Assembly (NCBI GenBank): GCA_000027065.2
Contig: FN543093.2
Location: 4,282,074-4,346,073, forward strand
Length of the DNA stretch: 64,000 bases
Direction: 5' to 3'
From: Cronobacter turicensis z3032
GTDB taxonomy: Bacteria > Pseudomonadota > Gammaproteobacteria > Enterobacterales > Enterobacteriaceae
Under the pieces are notes generated by a model. It was not told the DNA's origin. It did not search any database and worked only from the letters and a program-made list of their open reading frames with translations. Positions 54,753-63,618 of the stretch are shown here, piece by piece (the stretch's first letter is position 1; the number at the start of each line of letters is the position of its first letter). The translations under genes and the position numbers were made by a program.

Positions 54753-55994
54753 ATGAAATGGTTTAACACACTGAGTCACCACCGCTGGCTGGAACAGGAA
54801 ACCGACCGTATTTTCGCGTTTGGCCGCAACGCCGCCGTACCCACTGGCTTTGGCTGGCTGGGGAATAACGGTCAGGTGAAAGAGGAGATGGGCACGCATC
54901 TGTGGATCACCGCCCGTATGCTGCATGTCTACGCCGTCGCCGCGCTGATGGGCCGCCCTGGCGCTTACGCGCTGGTGGAGCATGGCATTAACGCCCTCAA
55001 CGGCCCGCTGCGCGACAAGCAGTATGGCGGCTGGTACGCCTGCGTGAATGACAAGGGCGTGATGGATGCCTCCAAACAGGGCTATCAGCATTTCTTCGTA
55101 CTGCTCGGCGCAGCCAGCGCCGTCACCACCGGCCATCCCGCCGCTCGCGCGCTGCTGGATGACGCCATTGCGGTGATCGAGAAACATTTCTGGAGCGAAG
55201 AAGAGCAAATGTGCCTGGAGTCGTGGGACGAGGCGTTCACCGAGACGGAAAACTACCGGGGCGGCAACGCCAATATGCATGCCGTCGAAGCATTCCTCAT
55301 CGTCTACGACGTCACTCAGGAGAAGAAATGGCTGGATCGCGCGCTGCGCGTCGCCTCGGTCATCATTCACGATGTCGCCCGCAAAGGCGATTACCGCGTC
55401 AATGAGCATTTCGACACCCGCTGGAACCCCATCCGCGATTACAACAAAGAGAACCCGGCTCACCGGTTCCGTGCTTATGGCGGCACGCCAGGCCACTGGA
55501 TCGAATGGGGGCGCCTGATGCTACATCTGCGCGCCGCCCTGCTGGCGCGCGGCGATGCGGCCCCGGAATGGCTGCTTGAGGACGCGAAAGGCCTGTTTAA
55601 CGCCACGATCCGCGACGCCTGGGCGCCCGACGGCGCAGACGGATTTGTCTATTCCGTGGGCTGGGACGGCAAACCGATTGTTCGCGAACGCGTGCGCTGG
55701 CCGATCGTCGAGGCGATGGGCACCGCCTGGGCGCTCTACAACGTCACCGGCGATCCGCAGTATGAAGCCTGGTATCAGAAATGGTGGGACTACTGCATGC
55801 AATACCTGATGGATTACGAAAACGGCTCATGGTGGCAGGAGCTGGACGAAAACAATCAGGTGACCACCAAAGTCTGGGACGGCAAACAGGATATTTACCA
55901 TCTCCTGCACTGCCTGGTGATCCCTCGTCTGCCGCTCGCGCCGGGTCTTGCGCCTGCGGTCGCGGCCGGGTTGCTTGACAGCCTCGTGAAATAA
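54753..55994 (+). CDS. yihS: Sulfoquinovose isomerase
   Basis: 413 residues, the length of E. coli YihS. N-acylglucosamine 2-epimerase (AGE) family (alpha/alpha)6 barrel that converts sulfoquinovose to 6-deoxy-6-sulfofructose (and aldose-ketose pairs such as mannose-fructose). RGGNANMHAVEAF and YGGTPGHWIEWGR carry the conserved His and Glu of the active site. It lies 28 bases before yihR. Confidence 0.96.
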   Translation: MKWFNTLSHHRWLEQETDRIFAFGRNAAVPTGFGWLGNNGQVKEEMGTHLWITARMLHVYAVAALMGRPGAYALVEHGINALNGPLRDKQYGGWYACVNDKGVMDASKQGYQHFFVLLGAASAVTTGHPAARALLDDAIAVIEKHFWSEEEQMCLESWDEAFTETENYRGGNANMHAVEAFLIVYDVTQEKKWLDRALRVASVIIHDVARKGDYRVNEHFDTRWNPIRDYNKENPAHRFRAYGGTPGHWIEWGRLMLHLRAALLARGDAAPEWLLEDAKGLFNATIRDAWAPDGADGFVYSVGWDGKPIVRERVRWPIVEAMGTAWALYNVTGDPQYEAWYQKWWDYCMQYLMDYENGSWWQELDENNQVTTKVWDGKQDIYHLLHCLVIPRLPLAPGLAPAVAAGLLDSLVK

Positions 55995-56022
55995 CGCGGC
56001 GACACCACGCGAGGAGACGAGA

Positions 56023-56889
56023 ATGCATAAAAGCGGCACCACCATTGCGTTAACGGCAGGTGAATGGCAGGCAGAGATCGTGACGGTCGGAGCGGGGTTG
56101 GCCTCGCTGACGCGGCGTCAGCGCCACGTCGTGATCCCGCACCCACCTGAGGCGATGCCGCTCGCGCATCTGGGTAAAGTGCTGATGCCCTGGCCGAATC
56201 GTATCGCCGACGGGCGCTTTACCTTTGAGGGCCAGACGCTGACGCCCGCGATTAACGATCGCGTCGGCAATACGGCCATTCACGGGCTGCTGGCGTGGCA
56301 TAACTGGGCTATCCGCGAGCAAAGCCCCACGCACGTGGTGCTGAGCGCCTTTTTGCCGCCGACCTATGGTTACCCTTTTATGCTGACGGCGGACGTCACG
56401 TATCAGCTTGATGAGGATGCGGGCCTGCGCGTGCGTATCGCAGGCACCAACGCGGGCGATGCCCCGGCGCCCTACGGCGTCGGGCTTCACCCTTACCTGA
56501 CCTGCAATCTGCATGACATCGGCGCGTGCGAACTCACGCTGCCTGCCGCAAAGACGCTGGAGGTCGACGCCGCGCGGCTTCGCCCCGCCGGGGACGAAGG
56601 GCTCGATTTCCGTACCCCGCGTCTCATTGCCGACACGCCAATCGACCACACCTTCAAAGCGCCGTCTCGCGCCCGCTGGGAGGCAAGGTTGTCGCACGCC
56701 ACGATGTCGGTCTGGCTGCGGGCCGAAGCGCCGTGGATACAGGTCTATTCCGGCGAAAAGCTGGGCCGTGTCGGGGTCGCCATCGAGCCGATGAGCTGTC
56801 CGCCCAATGCGTTTAATTCAGGCATTGATCTGGTCAGGCTAACGCCTGGCCAGACGCACACCCTGAACATAGAGATCGGCGGCGAATAA
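56023..56889 (+). CDS. yihR: Aldose-1-epimerase family protein, probable sulfoquinovose mutarotase
   Basis: 288 residues (E. coli YihR is about 308). Galactose mutarotase-like beta-sandwich with PWPNRIADGRF, IHGLLAWHNW and GVGLHPYL carrying the catalytic His, and IEPMSCPPNAF. It would interconvert alpha- and beta-sulfoquinovose released by YihQ and so feed the isomerase. Gap to yihQ is 49 bases. Confidence 0.93.
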   Translation: MHKSGTTIALTAGEWQAEIVTVGAGLASLTRRQRHVVIPHPPEAMPLAHLGKVLMPWPNRIADGRFTFEGQTLTPAINDRVGNTAIHGLLAWHNWAIREQSPTHVVLSAFLPPTYGYPFMLTADVTYQLDEDAGLRVRIAGTNAGDAPAPYGVGLHPYLTCNLHDIGACELTLPAAKTLEVDAARLRPAGDEGLDFRTPRLIADTPIDHTFKAPSRARWEARLSHATMSVWLRAEAPWIQVYSGEKLGRVGVAIEPMSCPPNAFNSGIDLVRLTPGQTHTLNIEIGGE

Positions 56890-56938
56890 GCAAAACAACA
56901 CCGCCTTACTGACTGATTACCCTACACCGGAGGTCTTC

Positions 56939-58969
56939 ATGGCTTCGTCACACATTCAACTGATTTCCCGCGACGACGGGTTTACGTTGTCGTACCAGCA
57001 AAGAACGATCCTGCGCCATACCCCTCAGACGCCGTGCCTGTGGGCAGGCGCGGGCGAAGCGGATATCGAGATGTTCCGCGGCAATTTCAGCATCCAGGAC
57101 CGGCTCAACGAAAAAATCGCCCTGACGCAGGCGACCGTCAGCGAGCGACCTTCCGGCTGGCTCATTCGCTTTACTCGCGGCGATGCGGTCGGCGCCACGC
57201 TTGAGGTGAGCACCGACGACCACCAGCGCCTGGTGCTTAAACTCAACAACGACGCTCCCGCTCACAACCGGCTCTGGCTACGGCTGGCGGCGCAGCCGGA
57301 CGATCATATTTACGGCTGCGGCGAGCAGTTCTCTTACTTTGACCTGCGCGGCAAGCCGTTCCCGCTGTGGACCAGCGAACAGGGCGTCGGCCGCAACAAA
57401 CAGAGCCACGTCACCTGGCTTGCCGACTGTAAAGAGAACGCCGGCGGCGACTATTACTGGACTTTCTTCCCGCAACCGACCTTTGTCAGCACCCAGAAGT
57501 ACTACTGCCACGTCGATAACAGCGGCTATATGAATTTCGATTTCAGCGCGCCGCACTACCATGAGCTGGCGTTCTGGGAAAACCAGGCGACGTTGCGCTT
57601 CGAATGCGCGCCGACTTACATCGAACTGCTGGAAAAGCTCACCGCGCTGCTGGGCCGCCAGCCGGCGCTGCCGGACTGGATTTATGATGGCGTGATGCTC
57701 GGCATTCAGGGCGGCACCGAGGTTTGCCAGCAGAAACTCGACGTAATGCGCCGCGGCGGCGTGAAGGTGAACGGTATCTGGGCGCAGGACTGGTCCGGCA
57801 TCCGGATGACCTCTTTCGGCAAACGCGTGATGTGGAACTGGAAGTGGAACCGCGACCTCTACCCGCAACTGGACGCGCGCATTCAGGAATGGCAGCGCGA
57901 AGGCGTGCGGTTTCTTGCCTATATCAACCCGTATGTGGCAAGCGATCGCGACCTGTGTGAAGAGGCCGCGGCGCGTGGTTTTCTGACAAAAGATGCCGCA
58001 GGCAAGGATTATCACGTCGAGTTTGGCGAGTTCTACGCAGGCGTCGTCGATCTGACCAACCCGGAGGCATACGCCTGGTATAAAGAGGTCATCAAAAAAC
58101 AGCTTATTGAGCTGGGCTGCGGCGGCTGGATGGCCGACTTCGGCGAATATCTGCCGACCGACACACACCTGCATAACGGCGTCAGCGCGGAGATTATGCA
58201 TAACGCCTGGCCTGCGCTGTGGGCGCAGTGCAACTACGAAGCGCTTGAGGAGACCGGCAAACTCGGCGAGGTGCTCTTCTTTATGCGCGCCGGTTATACC
58301 GGCAGCCAGAAATATTCAACGATGATGTGGGCAGGCGATCAGAACGTCGACTGGAGTCTCGATGACGGGCTCGCCTCAGTGGTCCCCGCCGCGCTGTCGC
58401 TGGCGATGTCCGGGCACGGTCTGCACCACAGCGATATCGGCGGTTACACCACGCTGTTTGAGATGAAGCGCAGCAAAGAGTTGCTGCTGCGCTGGTGCGA
58501 TTTTAGCGCCTTTACGCCGATGATGCGCACGCATGAAGGTAATCGTCCCGGCGATAACTGGCAGTTCGACGGCGACGCTGAAACCATCGCGCATTTCGCC
58601 CGCATGACGACGATTTTCACCACGCTCAAACCCTATATCAAACAGGCGGTGGCGCAAAACGCCCGAACCGGGCTGCCGGTGATGCGTCCGCTGTTTTTGC
58701 ACTATGAGGACGAGCCCCGCGCCTACACGCTGAAATATCAGTACCTGTTTGGCCGCGATCTGCTGGTCGCGCCAGTGTATGAAGAGGGCCGTCAGGACTG
58801 GACGCTGTGGCTGCCTGACGATCGCTGGGTGAACGTCTGGACGGGCGAAACGCACGGCGGCGGCGACCTCACCGTAGACGCGCCGCTCGGCAAACCGCCC
58901 GTGTTCTACCGGGAGGGCAGCGAATGGCAGTCTCTTTTCGCCACGCTGCGTCAGATAAACCCCATGTAA
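56939..58969 (+). CDS. yihQ: Sulfoquinovosidase
   Basis: 676 residues (E. coli 678). GH31 alpha-glycosidase that hydrolyses sulfoquinovosyl glycerol and sulfoquinovosyl diacylglycerol, the plant sulfolipid. The nucleophile is D400 in WMADFGEY and the acid/base D467 in MMWAGDQN. R296 and W299 (GKRVMWNW) match the E. coli sulfonate-binding R301/W304, so true sulfoquinovosidase specificity is strongly supported. A TauE-type gene follows after 12 bases. Confidence 0.97.
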   Translation: MASSHIQLISRDDGFTLSYQQRTILRHTPQTPCLWAGAGEADIEMFRGNFSIQDRLNEKIALTQATVSERPSGWLIRFTRGDAVGATLEVSTDDHQRLVLKLNNDAPAHNRLWLRLAAQPDDHIYGCGEQFSYFDLRGKPFPLWTSEQGVGRNKQSHVTWLADCKENAGGDYYWTFFPQPTFVSTQKYYCHVDNSGYMNFDFSAPHYHELAFWENQATLRFECAPTYIELLEKLTALLGRQPALPDWIYDGVMLGIQGGTEVCQQKLDVMRRGGVKVNGIWAQDWSGIRMTSFGKRVMWNWKWNRDLYPQLDARIQEWQREGVRFLAYINPYVASDRDLCEEAAARGFLTKDAAGKDYHVEFGEFYAGVVDLTNPEAYAWYKEVIKKQLIELGCGGWMADFGEYLPTDTHLHNGVSAEIMHNAWPALWAQCNYEALEETGKLGEVLFFMRAGYTGSQKYSTMMWAGDQNVDWSLDDGLASVVPAALSLAMSGHGLHHSDIGGYTTLFEMKRSKELLLRWCDFSAFTPMMRTHEGNRPGDNWQFDGDAETIAHFARMTTIFTTLKPYIKQAVAQNARTGLPVMRPLFLHYEDEPRAYTLKYQYLFGRDLLVAPVYEEGRQDWTLWLPDDRWVNVWTGETHGGGDLTVDAPLGKPPVFYREGSEWQSLFATLRQINPM

Positions 58970-58981
58970 AAAGGAAAAATC

Positions 58982-59854
58982 ATGGGCTTCTTTACCCTTT
59001 TCACCCCGGATGGCCTTGCGCTCGGCAACGGTACGGTCATCGCAATTATCGGCATCATGTTTTTGTATACCTTCGTTGGGATCTGCGCCGGCTTTGGCGG
59101 CGCACTCACCACGATGCCGCTGATAACGCTGCTGCTGCCGTTAAAAATGGCGGCGCCTATGTCGGTTATCGTGGGCACGGCCACCGCGCTGTACGCGACC
59201 TGGCTTTCACGCAAGGAGACGCAATGGAAGTCGGCGCTGGTGCTCATTGTCTTCTCATTTGTCGGCGTGCCGGTGGGCCTTTATGCCCTTGCGAGTCTGC
59301 CCGATCAGATAATGAAGCTCGGGCTCGGCGGCTTTTTGATTCTCTACTCTTTCTACAGCCTGTTTATTCCCAGGCTGCCGGTGTATGACAAAAACTGGAT
59401 TGCCATGCCGACGGGCGTTATCGCCGGCGCGTTAGGCTCGGCATTCTCTACCAACGGGCCGCCGGTGGTGGTCTACGGGATGTTGCGAAACCTGGCGCCC
59501 GCCGCGTTTCGCGGTACGCTCAACGCCTTTTTCACGGCGAATAATGCCGCTATTGTCGGCGGGCTCGCCACCAGCGGCATCTTAACGCTCTCCACCCTCA
59601 AGCTGGTGCTGTTTTGCATTCCCACCATGATCCTCGGCTCGTTTGTGGGTCAGTACGTTCATCAACGTATTTCCGTCAGGGTATTCCGGGTGATGGTCTT
59701 TCTGCTGCTTATCGCCTCCGGGGCGATGCTCATCAAAGGCGCGCTGGGGATTTCCACGCTGAGCGCGCTGGCGCCGCCCTTCGGGGTCCTCGCGGTTTTA
59801 CAGCTTCTGTTTGGCAAGAAGGTCGCGGCCATCCGGGCCGCGGATCAGACATAA
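58982..59854 (+). CDS. TauE/SafE family sulfonate/sulfite exporter
   Basis: 290 residues, about eight membrane segments. The two TauE/SafE half-repeats appear as GICAGFGGALTTMPLITLLLPL with SVIVGTATALYATW, and as AGALGSAFSTNGPPVVVYGM. Known members export sulfite, sulfoacetate or C3 sulfonates such as sulfolactate. It lies 12 bases after yihQ and 32 before yihP, in the middle of the run; E. coli has no gene here. I infer that it exports DHPS, another sulfonate or sulfite, in parallel to YihP. Confidence 0.88.
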   Translation: MGFFTLFTPDGLALGNGTVIAIIGIMFLYTFVGICAGFGGALTTMPLITLLLPLKMAAPMSVIVGTATALYATWLSRKETQWKSALVLIVFSFVGVPVGLYALASLPDQIMKLGLGGFLILYSFYSLFIPRLPVYDKNWIAMPTGVIAGALGSAFSTNGPPVVVYGMLRNLAPAAFRGTLNAFFTANNAAIVGGLATSGILTLSTLKLVLFCIPTMILGSFVGQYVHQRISVRVFRVMVFLLLIASGAMLIKGALGISTLSALAPPFGVLAVLQLLFGKKVAAIRAADQT

Positions 59855-59886
59855 CGCGTCGCCTGCGTGTGCGATGGAGAAAAACA

Positions 59887-61293
59887 ATGTCTCAGACGAA
59901 TACCGTTCAGAATCACGACGTAGCCACGCTGCGTTTGCCTTTTAAAGAAAAACTCGCCTATGGAATGGGCGATCTGGGCTCCAATATCCTGCTGGATATT
60001 GGCACGCTGTATCTGCTGAAGTTCTATACCGATGTGCTGGGGCTGCCAGGCACTTATGGCGGCATTATTTTCCTGATTGCCAAGTTCTTTACGGCGTTTA
60101 CCGATATGGGCACCGGCATCATGCTCGATTCGCGCCGTCGGATCGGGCCAAAGGGCAAGTTCCGGCCCTTTGTGCTGTACGCCGCGTTTCCGGTAACCCT
60201 GCTCGCTATCGCGAATTTCGTCGGCACGCCGTTTGAGATAACCGGTAAAGCCGTGATGGCGACGGTGCTGTTCATGCTCTACGGGCTGTTCTTTAGCATG
60301 ATGAACTGCTCGTATGGCGCGATGGTGCCTGCCATTACGAAAAACCCGGACGAGCGCGCGTCGCTTGCCGCGTGGCGTCAGGGCGGCGCGACGCTCGGGT
60401 TACTGCTCTGTACCGTCGGGTTTGTGCCGGTAATGAATCTCATCGACGGCAATCCGCAGCTGAGTTATATCTTCGCCGCCACGCTGTTTTCGCTCTTCGG
60501 CCTGCTCTTTATGTGGTGGTGCTACGCGGGCACGCGCGAGCGGTATGTGGAAGCCGCAGCCACCAGCCCGGCGCACAAGCCGGGGCTGCTGGCGTCGTTT
60601 CGCGCCATCGCGGGCAACCGGCCGCTGTTCGTACTGTGCATCGCCAATCTCTGCACGCTCGGCGCGTTTAACATCAAACTCGCTATTCAGGTCTATTACA
60701 CCCAGTACGTGCTCAACGATCCGATTCTGCTGTCGTACATGGGCTTCTTCAGCATGGGCTGCATTTTTATCGGCGTTTTCCTGATGCCGGGCGCGGTGCG
60801 GCGCTTTGGTAAGAAGAAAGTCTATATCGGCGGACTGCTGATCTGGGCCGTGGGCGATGTGCTTAATTACGCCTTCGGCAGCGGTTCAGTGAGCTTTGTG
60901 ACGTTCTCCTGCCTCGCGTTTTTCGGCTCGGCGTTTGTGAACAGCCTGAACTGGGCGCTGGTTTCCGACACGGTGGAGTATGGCGAGTGGCGCACCGGCG
61001 TGCGCTCGGAAGGCACGGTCTATACCGGCTTCACGTTCTTTCGAAAAGTCTCCCAGGCGCTGGCCGGGTTTTTCCCTGGCCTGATGCTGACGCAAATCGG
61101 CTATGTGCCGAACGCCGTACAGTCGGCCGCCACGACCGAAGGCCTGCGCGAGCTGATTTTCATCTGGCCGTGCGTGCTGGCGGTGGTGACGATTGTCGCC
61201 ATGGGCTTTTTCTACAACCTTAACGAGAAGATGTACGTGCGGATTGTGGATGAACTGGAAAACCGTAAGCGGGCGTTTTCGCCCGGCGCGTAA
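59887..61293 (+). CDS. yihP: YihP, GPH-family transporter (probable DHPS exporter)
   Basis: 468 residues from ATG 59887; the frame extends upstream to 59614 over the TauE gene, which is not meaningful. Glycoside-pentoside-hexuronide cation symporter family, 12 membrane segments, with ITKNPDERASLAAWRQGGA in the central loop. Predicted in E. coli to export DHPS; experimental proof is limited. It is a close paralog of yihO, next in line. Confidence 0.94.
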   Translation: MSQTNTVQNHDVATLRLPFKEKLAYGMGDLGSNILLDIGTLYLLKFYTDVLGLPGTYGGIIFLIAKFFTAFTDMGTGIMLDSRRRIGPKGKFRPFVLYAAFPVTLLAIANFVGTPFEITGKAVMATVLFMLYGLFFSMMNCSYGAMVPAITKNPDERASLAAWRQGGATLGLLLCTVGFVPVMNLIDGNPQLSYIFAATLFSLFGLLFMWWCYAGTRERYVEAAATSPAHKPGLLASFRAIAGNRPLFVLCIANLCTLGAFNIKLAIQVYYTQYVLNDPILLSYMGFFSMGCIFIGVFLMPGAVRRFGKKKVYIGGLLIWAVGDVLNYAFGSGSVSFVTFSCLAFFGSAFVNSLNWALVSDTVEYGEWRTGVRSEGTVYTGFTFFRKVSQALAGFFPGLMLTQIGYVPNAVQSAATTEGLRELIFIWPCVLAVVTIVAMGFFYNLNEKMYVRIVDELENRKRAFSPGA

Positions 61294-61342
61294 CCATCAC
61301 GGCGCCCGCGCCAGGCGCGGGCCCTCGCTTTGAGGAACGGCT

Positions 61343-62773
61343 ATGACGGCATTCACGAATCAGGACCCGCTGACGCTCCGGCTGAGCCTGCGGGAGAAGT
61401 TTTCTTACGGCATGGGCGATTTCGGCTCCAACCTGATGCTGTGCATCGGGACGCTTTATCTCCTGAAATTTTATACCGATGAGCTTCACCTGCCCGCGTT
61501 TTACGGCGGCGTGATTTTTCTGGTGGCGAAGTTTTTCACGGCGCTGACCGATATGCTGACCGGCGTGCTGGTGGATTCCCGTCGAGCGCCCGGCCCACGC
61601 GGTAAATTCCGGCCTTTTATTCTTTTTGCGTCGTTCCCGGTGGCGCTGGTGGCGACGGCGCAGTTTATCGCCAACGATCTGCCGCTGACCATGAAAACCG
61701 CGTTCGCCACGGTGTTGTTTATGCTGTTTGGCCTGTTTTACAGCCTGATGAACTGCTCGTATGGCGCGATGGTGCCCGCCATCACTAAAAACCCGCAGGA
61801 GCGCGCGCATCTCGCTGCATGGCGCCAGGGCGGCGCGACGCTCGGGCTGTTGCTGTGCACCGTCGGCTTTATGCCGATTCAGTCGCTGTTCGCCGCGCGC
61901 CCGTCGCTGGGCTACCTGACGGCGGCGCTGATTTTCGCCAGCGTCGGGCTTATCAGCATGCTGTGCTGCTACCGCGGCGTGCGCGAGCGCTACGTGGAAG
62001 TGGTGCCCGCCGGGCATAAGCCAGGGATGCTGAAATCGTTCTGCGCGATTTTCCAGAACCCGCCTCTCCTGGTGCTGTGCATCGCGAATCTCTGCACGCT
62101 GGCGGCGTTTAATATCAAGCTCGCGATCCAGGTCTATTACACCCAGTACGTGCTTAACGACCTGCATTTACTGTCGTGGATGGGCTTTTTCAGTATGGGC
62201 TGCATTCTGGTCGGCGTGTTTATGGTACCGGGCGCGGTGAAGCGTTTTGGCAAAAAGCAGGTCTATCTCGGAGGGCTGGCGCTCTGGGCGCTGGGCGATA
62301 TTTTCAATTACGTCTGGGGCACGACGTCGCTGAGCTTTGTGCTATTTTCCTGCATGGCGTTTTTCGGCACCGCGTTTGTGAACAGCCTGAACTGGGCGCT
62401 GGTGCCGGACACGGTGGATTACGGCGAATGGAAAACCGGCATTCGCGCCGAAGGCTCGGTCTATACCGGCTATACGTTCTCGCGCAAGATTTCCGCCGCG
62501 CTGGCGGGGTTTCTGCCCGGTATTATGCTCACGGAGATTGGCTATGTGCCGAATGCGCTGCAAACGCCCGGGACGCTTGATGGCCTGCGCCAGCTAATTT
62601 TCCTCTGGCCCTGCGGGCTGGCGCTGGCTGCCGCCGTTATCATGGGTCTGTTTTATAAGCTCAATGAACAGCGCTTCGCCTTTATTATTGAGGAAATCGC
62701 CAGGCGGAAGAAATATGTCGCCGCCGCCCCGGAAGTCAACACCGACAATAAAGCGTCAGCCGTCACTTTATAA
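61343..62773 (+). CDS. yihO: YihO, GPH-family sulfoquinovose importer
   Basis: 476 residues, 12 membrane segments. Same family and architecture as YihP: LREKFSYGMGDFGSNLML, ITKNPQERAHLAAWRQGGA, IRAEGSVYTGYTFSRKI. Predicted to bring sulfoquinovose or its glycosides across the inner membrane. Its distinct N-terminus and C-terminal tail match E. coli YihO rather than YihP. OmpL follows after 74 bases. Confidence 0.94.
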   Translation: MTAFTNQDPLTLRLSLREKFSYGMGDFGSNLMLCIGTLYLLKFYTDELHLPAFYGGVIFLVAKFFTALTDMLTGVLVDSRRAPGPRGKFRPFILFASFPVALVATAQFIANDLPLTMKTAFATVLFMLFGLFYSLMNCSYGAMVPAITKNPQERAHLAAWRQGGATLGLLLCTVGFMPIQSLFAARPSLGYLTAALIFASVGLISMLCCYRGVRERYVEVVPAGHKPGMLKSFCAIFQNPPLLVLCIANLCTLAAFNIKLAIQVYYTQYVLNDLHLLSWMGFFSMGCILVGVFMVPGAVKRFGKKQVYLGGLALWALGDIFNYVWGTTSLSFVLFSCMAFFGTAFVNSLNWALVPDTVDYGEWKTGIRAEGSVYTGYTFSRKISAALAGFLPGIMLTEIGYVPNALQTPGTLDGLRQLIFLWPCGLALAAAVIMGLFYKLNEQRFAFIIEEIARRKKYVAAAPEVNTDNKASAVTL

Positions 62774-62847
62774 CGATAAACATTTACGCTCCTCCCCTTC
62801 TGTTTACAGAGGGGGCGGCTTTTCTGTACGTGTTATAGGGAAATACT

Positions 62848-63534
62848 ATGAAGAGAATCGCAACCGCACTGCTCTGTTCGTCTGTGCCCTGCGCGGCTTT
62901 CGCGGGAGCTTATGTCGAAACTCGTGAAGCGTATAACACCGCCTCGGAATTGCACGAGGTTATCCTGCGCGTGGGCTATAACTTTGATATGGGTGCCGGT
63001 CTGATGGCCACCAATGCCTACAATGTAGGGAAATGGGACGAGATCAAGCACAGCTATAATGAAATCGAAGGCTGGTATCCGTTATTTAAACCCACGGAAA
63101 ACCTGACGTTCCAGCCCGGTGGGCTGATTAATGACAGTATCGACGGCTCTGGCGGCGCGCTCTATTTAGACACCAACTATAAATTTACGCCCTGGTTTAA
63201 TCTGACCGTCCGCTATCGTTATAACCACAATAATTACGATACGCCGGACTTTAATGGCCAAATGGATAAAAACGACACGCATGAATTCGCCAATTACTGG
63301 AATTTTAACGTCACGGATAAGCTCGCGTATACATTCGAGCCGCACTTCTTTCAGCGGGTGAATGATTACCACAGTAAAAACGGCAAAGATCACCACTGGG
63401 AAATCACCAACGGCTTTCGCTATAAACTCGATCAGCACTGGCTGCCCTACCTTGAGTTGCAGTGGCTGGACCGCTGGAATGACTATCACCGTGAACAGTA
63501 CCGGCTCCGCCTGGGGTTACGGTATTCGTTCTGA
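62848..63534 (+). CDS. ompL: Outer membrane porin OmpL (KdgM family)
   Basis: 228 residues with signal peptide (about 1-19, ending AFA-GAYVE). KdgM/NanC-like 12-stranded small porin; strands such as LRVGYNFDMGAG and LYLDTNYKF, and a C-terminal aromatic end (LGLRYSF). It would pass sulfoquinovosyl glycerol through the outer membrane for YihO and YihQ. Last gene of the run, followed by a terminator. Confidence 0.92.
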   Translation: MKRIATALLCSSVPCAAFAGAYVETREAYNTASELHEVILRVGYNFDMGAGLMATNAYNVGKWDEIKHSYNEIEGWYPLFKPTENLTFQPGGLINDSIDGSGGALYLDTNYKFTPWFNLTVRYRYNHNNYDTPDFNGQMDKNDTHEFANYWNFNVTDKLAYTFEPHFFQRVNDYHSKNGKDHHWEITNGFRYKLDQHWLPYLELQWLDRWNDYHREQYRLRLGLRYSF

Positions 63535-63539
63535 CATAA

Positions 63540-63571
63540 AAAAAGCCGCTGAAGATTCAGCGGCTTTTTAT
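63540..63571. terminator. Bidirectional terminator between ompL and typA
   Basis: Hairpin AAAAGCCGCTGA-AGAT-TCAGCGGCTTTTT, with A and T runs on the two sides, just after the ompL stop. It can serve both the sulfoquinovose run and the convergent typA. Confidence 0.92.
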
Positions 63572-63575
63572 TCAT

Positions 63576-63602
63576 ACCGGGCGGCGCGAACGCCTGCCCG
63601 GT
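63576..63602. repeat. REP-like palindrome
   Basis: ACCGGGCGGCG-CGAA-CGCCTGCCCGGT, a near-perfect stem with one bulged T, between the terminator and the typA stop. It looks like a REP/BIME-type palindrome or second hairpin. Confidence 0.5.
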
Positions 63603-63618
63603 TTACGGATGCGCCGTA

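Noticed and set aside
54435..55496. 353-residue minus-strand frame opposite yihT and yihS
   Set aside because: Shadow of two clearly conserved genes; low complexity and no motif.
59614..59886. 91-residue N-terminal extension of YihP
   Set aside because: It overlaps the TauE gene in another frame; ATG 59887 with GGAGAAAAAC upstream and the conserved N-terminus fit better.
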